The position numbers and the translations under genes are program-made. DNA of 64,000 nt, taken from contig WGUO01000021.1 in the NCBI GenBank assembly GCA_014867205.1, forward strand, positions 6,740 to 70,739, read 5' to 3'. The stretch comes from Muribaculaceae bacterium (GTDB taxonomy: Bacteria > Bacteroidota > Bacteroidia > Bacteroidales > Muribaculaceae). Below are positions 58,005 to 64,000 of the stretch, piece by piece. Each line of letters begins with the position of its first letter. The stretch's first letter is position 1. The notes below the pieces were generated by a model. It was given only the letters and a program-made list of their open reading frames with translations. It searched no databases and was not told the origin of the DNA.

Positions 58005-59100
58005 AAGTCTTTTGGATTCCGGTGTTGAAGGGTGTAGCGGCCTTCTTTGCCGCTTTACGGGTGATATAAGGTACTATGGCCGTGAAGGTCTCGTCATCTT
58101 TTTCGATGCTGAAATCCTCGCCGTAAGAGGCGTAGAGTTCCGAAAGATAACGTAGGCCCAGATGCGACGGGGATTCTGACTTGCGGTAATTTACAGGGTT
58201 GGAGACCCGCATGCCTTCGGGGCCTATCTCCACTCTGACATGCATGGGATGACGTGCAGAGATAGTGTTATGCTTGGTAATGTTTTCAATGAGCAGCTGC
58301 AGGGTATACGGGGGAAGCATCTGGTTTGAGACATGTTCTTTTCCTGTGACGTTAACCGAGAATTTCCCCTTGTAACGCAGCGAAAGGATATTTACATAGG
58401 AGTTCATAAAATCCAGTTCCTCTTCAAGCGTAGCGAGTTCGGTATCCTGTTTTGCGAGCGTATAGTGATAAACTCTTGAAAGCCAATTAATGAAATCCTT
58501 AGCCTTATCGCCGTCAAAATTCACGAGAGCGGAAAGCATGTTCAAGGAGTTGAAAAGGAAATGAGGAGTCATCTGTGTCTTCAACGCCGTATAGCGATAA
58601 CGGAGCGCAGTCTGCGCCTGCTGCTCGGCCTCACGCGCTTTACGCTGAAAATTCACAACATAATAGACGGCCTCGATGGCAAAGAAGAGGATGAAATTAC
58701 TAAAAAAGGTTCCTGCCCAATTCACGGAGTCATATTCCGACCCGAAAAGAGCAAGTATGAACAGGAAATCAATGGTCACAACTCCTGCATTGGCTAAAAC
58801 AAAATCCAAAAGCAGTTTCCATCTTATATCCTGAATGCGGTTCAGCTTAAAGATGATTGCCCAGTCAGTGACATATATCAGAAAAATCGGGATGAAATTG
58901 AGCGCCATATGGGCCGGTAGCTGCCACAATTCCGTGTAGGGGTAAAATGTCCCGGCTGCAATCTTGTTGTAGAATGCCTGGAAGACGACATAGTAGACAA
59001 CGAAAGATAGAAATCCCCATAACCATGGATGCCGTATGCATGTCAGATGTGCTTGCCCGACAATTCCTGTATCTGTATATTTTGCCTTACCCGATGTCAT
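57997..59100 (-). CDS. LytS-type sensor histidine kinase
   Basis: A 367-residue sensor with four hydrophobic helices in the first 160 residues. The kinase core (His_kinase family) follows, with MTPHFLFNSLNMLSALVNFD bearing the phospho-histidine and the N-box LLIENITKHN. A second ATP-lid motif is weak (HLGLRYLSELYASYG), as common in this family. It forms an operon with the LytTR regulator. The signal is unknown. Confidence 0.9.
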   Translation of the reverse strand: MTSGKAKYTDTGIVGQAHLTCIRHPWLWGFLSFVVYYVVFQAFYNKIAAGTFYPYTELWQLPAHMALNFIPIFLIYVTDWAIIFKLNRIQDIRWKLLLDFVLANAGVVTIDFLFILALFGSEYDSVNWAGTFFSNFILFFAIEAVYYVVNFQRKAREAEQQAQTALRYRYTALKTQMTPHFLFNSLNMLSALVNFDGDKAKDFINWLSRVYHYTLAKQDTELATLEEELDFMNSYVNILSLRYKGKFSVNVTGKEHVSNQMLPPYTLQLLIENITKHNTISARHPMHVRVEIGPEGMRVSNPVNYRKSESPSHLGLRYLSELYASYGEDFSIEKDDETFTAIVPYITRKAAKKAATPFNTGIQKTYD

Positions 59101-59388
59101 GCCGTTATCTTTATGTTTATATGTGTCACAAGACGAGCCAAATGTCTCTTGATTTGAAAATATCGTGGATTGGACCGCGCCTAAACGGGTGGTCGCCTGG
59201 CATCGCCAAGAATCCGTCTACAAATTTACGAAATTATTATGAGAATTTAACGGCTGAGTGTGGTGACAGGCAGAATTCTGGCTGAGGTTATTGCATTTTC
59301 TTGTTTCGGTTGCTGTTAAGTCTGTAAGTCTGACCGGTCTGCGAAAGATGAATCTGACAATCATATTTTCACGCACCAGACATGCATT

Positions 59389-61341
59389 TTATTCCTGATT
59401 TCTCCTGATCCTTGTTTCCGGACCTCTTCTGATAATCAATGGGACAGTTTCCACCGTGACTACGCTTGTATCCAGGCCCAGGGCATTTTCAGCCGATTCG
59501 GATATATGCCGAAGTGCCTCATACACAGTCAAGACCTTTCGTTCATAAGCATTGCAGATGCTCGCGGGAGAGAACACTCTATGAATCAGCACGAACCGAA
59601 AGTCGCCCGCTATCCCGTAACGTTTCATAGAGGGATACTTGCTTGTAAGCGAAAGATCGCCGGTTTCCACAAGATCCTCCACAATCTGCCTCAGAAATAC
59701 GTTGATACGCGGCTGCACCTTAAAGCCGAGTCTTACAGTTACAAGAAAAACTGCATCCCTCACCATCATGTCCACGGAATAATCGAGCGTGTATGGCGTG
59801 TCGGTGTGCTCTATACGGATGATCCAGTAATGATCTGCCCTTTTAGGCTGTTTGTTTATTATCGAGTACAACAGTTTGCTTTCCACCATATTCCTTGTAG
59901 GCGAAAAACTGATGTACACCACATTCGACGCATATCGGGGTATCTCCGCGTCATTCCTTATGGCGGTAAGTATCTCTATGTAATCCGGTAAATATTTATA
60001 ATCCAGATGGCTGCGATGAAATGAGCGGCCTTTGCTCCAGACAAACATTATGCAGAACAGACCGCAGGCTATAAGGACCGTAAACCAGCCGCCATGCACA
60101 AACTTGAACATGTTGGCAGCGAAGAAAGCCCCTTCGAGCAGACAGAACACTATGAGAAAAGAGGATGTGAGCCACACAGGTGTACCTATATTACTCATAT
60201 AACGCCACAGGAGTATTGTCGTGGTAAGCATTGTTATGGTTATGGCGAGCCCATAGGCGGCCTCCATACGACCCGAAGACTGGAACAACAGCACCGTGCC
60301 GACACATCCCACATACAGAAACAGATTCATCGCCGGAACATACAACTGTCCTTTGACATTTCCGGTATGGGTAATCTTCATTCTCGGCCAGATCTCGAGA
60401 TTCACAGCCTCGCCTATCAGGGAAAACACGCCGCTTATCAGGGCCTGACTCGCAATTACGGCGGCAGCTGTGGCTGTGACTATACCCACGCCCAGAAAGC
60501 CTGTCGGCATCATTGCGTAGAAGGGATTCACCTGACTTCCGATAGAATCGGCATGAGCCAGAATCCACGCGCCCTGTCCGAGATAATTGAGAATGAGCAT
60601 GACTTTGACAAAAAACCAACTGAAAGTAATATTGTAACGGCCGCAATGCCCCAGATCCGCATACAATGCCTCAGCACCCGTGGTGCAGAGAAACACCGCT
60701 CCCAGTATAAGCATCCATTCAGGGCTTGAAATAATCAGCCTGACTGCATAGCAGGGATTGAATGCCTTGAATATGGAGAGATCATTCCAAACGTTCATCA
60801 GTCCGAGTATGCCAAGCATAAGAAACCACACGAGCATTACCGGACCAAAAAATCTGCCGATCTTAGACGACCCCGAACGCTGCACAAAGAACACCAGGGT
60901 TATTATCACCAGCACAATCGGCACCACCGGCGTCTCGACAGATAATGAACTCAATCCTTCCACGGCCGACGTAACTGTCACCGCCGGTGTTATTATTCCG
61001 TCAGCGAGCATCGCGCTTGCTCCTATGGCGGCCACAATAAACGGCCATCCGCTTGTCCCCGTCTTTTTAACCAGCGAGAAAAGAGCCATAATGCCCCCCT
61101 CGCCGTTATTGTCGGCGCGGAGCGCTACCGTCACATACTTGATTGTAGTCTGAAGAGTGAGCGTCCATATAACACACGATACCGCTCCGATGATATACTC
61201 ACGGTTGAACTCAGGGCCGACATTCAGAATAGCCTTCATGACATAGAGCGGCGACGTTCCGATATCGCCGAACACTATTCCAATGGCGACGAGCAGTCCC
61301 GCCGCACTCCATCCGGTTGTCCTGTTATCCTTCCTGCTCAT
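59389..61341 (-). CDS. kup: Kup-type potassium transporter
   Basis: A 650-residue inner-membrane K+/H+ symporter. The start GIVFGDIGTSPLYVMKAIL and the later GALFLCTTGAEALYADLGHC (here AVFLCTTGAEALYADLG) are the Kup signatures; about 12 hydrophobic helices are followed by a cytoplasmic C-terminus of 200 residues. Three direct repeats GGTTRCAYAAT lie just upstream (61359, 61381, 61400). Kup usually serves K+ uptake at low pH or osmotic stress. Confidence 0.93.
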   Translation of the reverse strand: MSRKDNRTTGWSAAGLLVAIGIVFGDIGTSPLYVMKAILNVGPEFNREYIIGAVSCVIWTLTLQTTIKYVTVALRADNNGEGGIMALFSLVKKTGTSGWPFIVAAIGASAMLADGIITPAVTVTSAVEGLSSLSVETPVVPIVLVIITLVFFVQRSGSSKIGRFFGPVMLVWFLMLGILGLMNVWNDLSIFKAFNPCYAVRLIISSPEWMLILGAVFLCTTGAEALYADLGHCGRYNITFSWFFVKVMLILNYLGQGAWILAHADSIGSQVNPFYAMMPTGFLGVGIVTATAAAVIASQALISGVFSLIGEAVNLEIWPRMKITHTGNVKGQLYVPAMNLFLYVGCVGTVLLFQSSGRMEAAYGLAITITMLTTTILLWRYMSNIGTPVWLTSSFLIVFCLLEGAFFAANMFKFVHGGWFTVLIACGLFCIMFVWSKGRSFHRSHLDYKYLPDYIEILTAIRNDAEIPRYASNVVYISFSPTRNMVESKLLYSIINKQPKRADHYWIIRIEHTDTPYTLDYSVDMMVRDAVFLVTVRLGFKVQPRINVFLRQIVEDLVETGDLSLTSKYPSMKRYGIAGDFRFVLIHRVFSPASICNAYERKVLTVYEALRHISESAENALGLDTSVVTVETVPLIIRRGPETRIRRNQE

Positions 61342-61711
61342 TCCTCCTCAAAATAGACGGTTACACAATCTAATATAAACGGTTGCACAATCTCAATATG
61401 GTTGCATAATAAATCGCAACCTGAGTTGAATCATGTACTGATAAACGCAAACATATAACACCATTCCCAATCCATTAGTTTGCAACAACCACAACTGCAT
61501 CCTCACCCTCGCCAACTCGTCACAGAGAAATATCTGCAAGCCCGTTATCTTTATTCAGTCAACGGTTTCCCTGTTCCTCGGACAACCGTCTGCATTCAAT
61601 CGATATGTATGGCATAGTGGATGGGCTCATAAAAAGAAAAGTCCATAACTTGTGGTTGTTCTCCACAAAGTTATGGACCATATGAGTTGGCGCAAGAAAA
61701 CTGGTTTTACG
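61342..61711. promoter_or_regulatory. Direct repeats before kup and a shared hairpin
   Basis: GGTTACACAATC (61359), GGTTGCACAATC (61381) and GGTTGCATAAT (61400) are spaced 22 and 19 bp; the third is part of an inverted repeat GGTTGC...GCAACC (61400-61421). They lie 18-80 bp before the kup start and may be operators. At 61641-61679 the hairpin repeat GTCCATAACTTGTGG / CCACAAAGTTATGGAC recurs (see 51643). No gene is present. Confidence 0.6.
61641..61679. repeat. Hairpin repeat, copy 2
   Basis: GTCCATAACTTGTGG, loop TTGTTCT and CCACAAAGTTATGGAC; near-identical to 51643-51680. It lies 32 bp past the stop of the secreted protein gene at 61712 and probably terminates it. Confidence 0.8.
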
Positions 61712-62560
61712 TCATGGATGTGGAAAATGAAAATCACTGGAATAAGGCTCATATTTAATCCACTCCTTCATATCACTGTCAACTGATCCTCTTGTAAATG
61801 TATATTTATCTCCGCATCCGTTGAGTTCAATAACGTCAGGAGAATAAGAAATCAAAGACCAGTAAATGCCGCCATCTGCATTGAACGTACACGTATTGGG
61901 CTGGAATTTCGAGTTGTCTATTTCAAGGTCTTTTTGGACAATCGCCAAGTTATTCGGATAGATCTCACACGTGAACTCGCCGGTATTATTGTTTTTCATC
62001 ATTCTTATGTTCTGAAAGAATAGCGTACCTTTATTATTACTTCTTGCAGCCGCAGTTCGGATATATACCATATTGGGACTGATAAGATATACAAACATGT
62101 GGCGATTGGTATTAACCTCGCAGCATGGCATCCCGTCATTGTTGCCGTATGCCACACCCATCTGCCACTCTTGCAGACATCTGCCGACATCTAAAGCCGA
62201 TTCACACTTCTTCATTTCATACGGCTTTACAGTTTCAATATCTTCTACTTTTTTCAGACGCTGACCGCAAATTACAAGCCGATCTTCAGACATGATCATT
62301 TCAAGCGGCTTTACATTCCCAGGGAAAGACACAGACCCGTCTGGAGAAAAAACTGTACTGTGTAATATTCCGGCATTTGGAACTTCAAGAACGGCCTGCA
62401 TTGTAGAATCCACTTTTGAGTAGAAAATGCAAATTGAGTCAGTAATGACGGCTTCGGCATTGTCATTAGCCCAAACGCCCTTATATGATGATAGATTAGT
62501 ATTTGCAATCGCCGCGATTGCAGTAATGAAGCCAAATATTGAAAAAACAATTTTTTTCAT
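61712..62560 (-). CDS. Unknown secreted protein
   Basis: A 282-residue protein with signal MKKIVFSIFGFITAIAAIA. The mature part is beta-rich (GVWANDNAEAVITDSICIFY, ESALDVGRCLQEWQMGVAYG, EVNTNRHMFVYLISPNMVYI). I do not recognise the family; the phrase YKGVWANDN recalls lipocalin-like or DUF-type Bacteroidota exoproteins. It is a stand-alone gene. Confidence 0.65.
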   Translation of the reverse strand: MKKIVFSIFGFITAIAAIANTNLSSYKGVWANDNAEAVITDSICIFYSKVDSTMQAVLEVPNAGILHSTVFSPDGSVSFPGNVKPLEMIMSEDRLVICGQRLKKVEDIETVKPYEMKKCESALDVGRCLQEWQMGVAYGNNDGMPCCEVNTNRHMFVYLISPNMVYIRTAAARSNNKGTLFFQNIRMMKNNNTGEFTCEIYPNNLAIVQKDLEIDNSKFQPNTCTFNADGGIYWSLISYSPDVIELNGCGDKYTFTRGSVDSDMKEWIKYEPYSSDFHFPHP

Positions 62561-62653
62561 TTTTAATGGTATTGATTTTTTACAGAAGTAAAATTACAAA
62601 AAATAACTGATATACAAAGCAAATCAACTAAAATTTCAACTCCGTTTACAGGT

Positions 62654-62683
62654 AGATACAACAGTCGCATATCTTGCGTCACT
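62654..62683. repeat. 30-bp sequence shared with 52548-52577, copy 2
   Basis: AGATACAACAGTCGCATATC and the next ten bases; 27 of 30 positions match copy 1. The forward frame reads LQVDTTVAYLASLS then stop. The function is not known. Confidence 0.5.
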
Positions 62684-62711
62684 ATCCTGAGAAAAGTGTG
62701 CAAAACGACAC

Positions 62712-63848
62712 TTATTGCGAAATCAGATTACAGAGATCATCGAACAGTAAGTGATACTCACAGCCTTTCTTCTCGCCCAATGTCACAAAAATCAAATTCT
62801 ACTCAGGGTCGCAGAATATTACCTGACCGTACAGTCCCAATGCAAAGAATCGCGGAGAAACCACATCCCTGCCGTCAACTCTGGTAATTATATTGTTCCA
62901 TCCGAATGAGTAAGCCTCATTATCGAGTGAAGAATGGGTAGAACGGTCAATCCAGTCTTGACTGACTATCCTTTTCCCATCATACATTCCTCCATTTAAA
63001 TATAAGCGGCCAATCTTTGCCAAATCCCTCACGTTGGACACTAAGCCGCCATAGGCTTTTGCCTGCCGGTGTCTGGAGTCATCAAGAGATATAAAGGCAT
63101 ACGACTCCATATCAAGCGGAAGCCATACCTTTTCCTCCAAATACTGCGCAAATGGTACGCCGACCGCTCTTTCTATTGCAACACCCAACAATGCGGTCGC
63201 CATTGAATTATAATAGTGTGACGTTCCAGGATCAGACTTGAAATGAAGTTTCTTGAATTGGCTTACCACATCATTTCCATAATATAATTTAGCCATCTTG
63301 GAGAATGGATTCCAGCCATAACTTTCCTGAAAATCGAGACCGGTTCTCATGTCAAGGAGATGCTCGACTGTGAGTCTCTTAAACATAGGATCGGCGTCAT
63401 TCAACTCGGGAATATATCTCGTGATTGGATCGGAAATCGAGATATGTCCCTCATCAACGGCAATACCACATAATAAGGCCGTGACAGCCTTGGTTACAGA
63501 AAAAATATTAGAGGGCGACAGTTTGGAAAAATCTCCATAATATTTTTCGAGAAGAATTGTGTCATTACGAACAATCAGCAACGCGCCATTATCTCTCACT
63601 TTTGAGAAATACTCGCCAATTGTTTCATTATTAAATCTACCGCCCGAGATTTTTGAATCCTCAAAAAATCGATCATGATAAGGTGTGGAGATCAGCACCG
63701 CCGCGGGCCCCTCTTTTGATGCGATGGTATCGAGCGAAAAATTAAGATATGTGTCTGTCGAAGGACTGCCACATTTGATAGATTTGAATGTGGTGCAGCC
63801 TGAAAGAACTGTCATTAACGAGATCAGTATATATGTGTGCCTTTTCAT
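62712..63848 (-). pseudogene. Serine hydrolase (class C beta-lactamase fold) cut by an amber codon
   Basis: A lipoprotein (signal ending LSGC, Cys18) with the beta-lactamase/transpeptidase-like fold: SVTK (catalytic Ser and Lys) in NIFSVTKAVTALLCG, YYNS for the second motif and a VEHLLDMRTGLDF block. The first stop is TAG at 62799 after 349 residues (GLYGQVIFCDPE), yet the frame continues 28 codons (NLIFVTLGEKKGCEYHLLFD) to TAA at 62712, exactly the expected last strand and helix of the family. An AAG to TAG change would explain it. The main domain may still fold. Confidence 0.75.
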
Positions 63849-63917
63849 AATTTATTAACCAGGATATACGGTAAAAAACTGCCTCGGTAAGTGATAACAG
63901 TGTTTTGCAAGCCTCTA

Positions 63918-64000
63918 TTAGCGCTCATATTCGATGAGCCAACCTGAGATTGAGCGGATGGAGTCGTCGAAGTTTGCGCCGACCTTGATGATTGTGCGTC
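63918..64000 (-). CDS. 3' end of a gene entering from the right (partial)
   Basis: Twenty-six codons are seen before TAA at 63918: TIIKVGANFDDSIRSISGWL and IEYER. The composition is protein-like. The family cannot be named from this fragment. Confidence 0.45.
   Translation of the reverse strand, partial: RTIIKVGANFDDSIRSISGWLIEYER

Noticed and set aside
51300..63848. Reassignment of TAG to an amino acid, suggested by two in-frame amber codons
   Set aside because: Other intact genes end in TAG at the expected place (for example the gene ending at 11686), and each interrupted gene needs only one point mutation.

Overview
The window looks like a chromosomal segment from a gut Bacteroidales bacterium, most likely of the Muribaculaceae/Bacteroides kind. 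The grounds are Bacteroidota-type promoters (TTTG, about 20 nt, TAnnTTTG), surface lipoproteins with an acidic residue after the lipid-modified cysteine, a TonB receptor/surface lipoprotein pair, secreted leucine-rich proteins with a C-terminal sorting-like domain, and DUF6249- and DUF3791/DUF3990-type families. No rRNA, tRNA or CRISPR array was seen. The species is not determined.

Layout. 1-4.1 kb: minus-strand corrinoid uptake operon (promoter, cobalamin riboswitch, btuB-like receptor, BtuG-like lipoprotein, BtuF-like lipoprotein running off the edge). 4.2-10.7 kb: housekeeping genes (MoeB/ThiF-like E1 enzyme, MscS channel, RlmD, pyruvate phosphate dikinase). 10.7-16.4 kb: accessory block with a DUF3791/DUF3990 cassette, a leucine-rich surface protein, unknown genes and an integration scar (stub of a tyrosine integrase behind GTAC repeats). 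16.4-24.2 kb: lrgAB, a regulator/membrane pair with two palindromic operators, a macro-like protein, a HAD phosphatase and an ECF sigma/anti-sigma/outer-membrane barrel operon.

24.3-36 kb is a defence- or stress-like island. It holds a phosphoesterase/truncated metallo-beta-lactamase/nuclease-like operon. It also holds rtcB RNA ligase, an 83-bp repeat family, a WYL regulator and two adjacent FtsZ/tubulin-like genes with complementary halves of a GTPase site. These are followed by a coupled small ORF, a GmrSD-like pair of DUF262 proteins, and the wreck of a type III restriction-modification locus. The rtcB/WYL/paired FtsZ-like cluster (26.4-31.4 kb) is the best candidate for an undescribed system.

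36.2-47.5 kb: Ca2+-type P-ATPase, an SPFH-tail-like protein and a nine-gene tellurium/stress (Ter) operon with two TerD proteins, two VWA proteins, an AIM24 protein, a PP2C phosphatase, a kinase and a TerB-like protein. 47.8-64 kb: YitT-type membrane protein, RecQ helicase, a TlpA-type thioredoxin, a second ECF sigma operon, secreted leucine-rich protein, a LytTR two-component pair, Kup potassium transporter and a serine hydrolase cut by an amber codon. Several pseudogenes and dispersed hairpin repeats show active turnover in the accessory parts.
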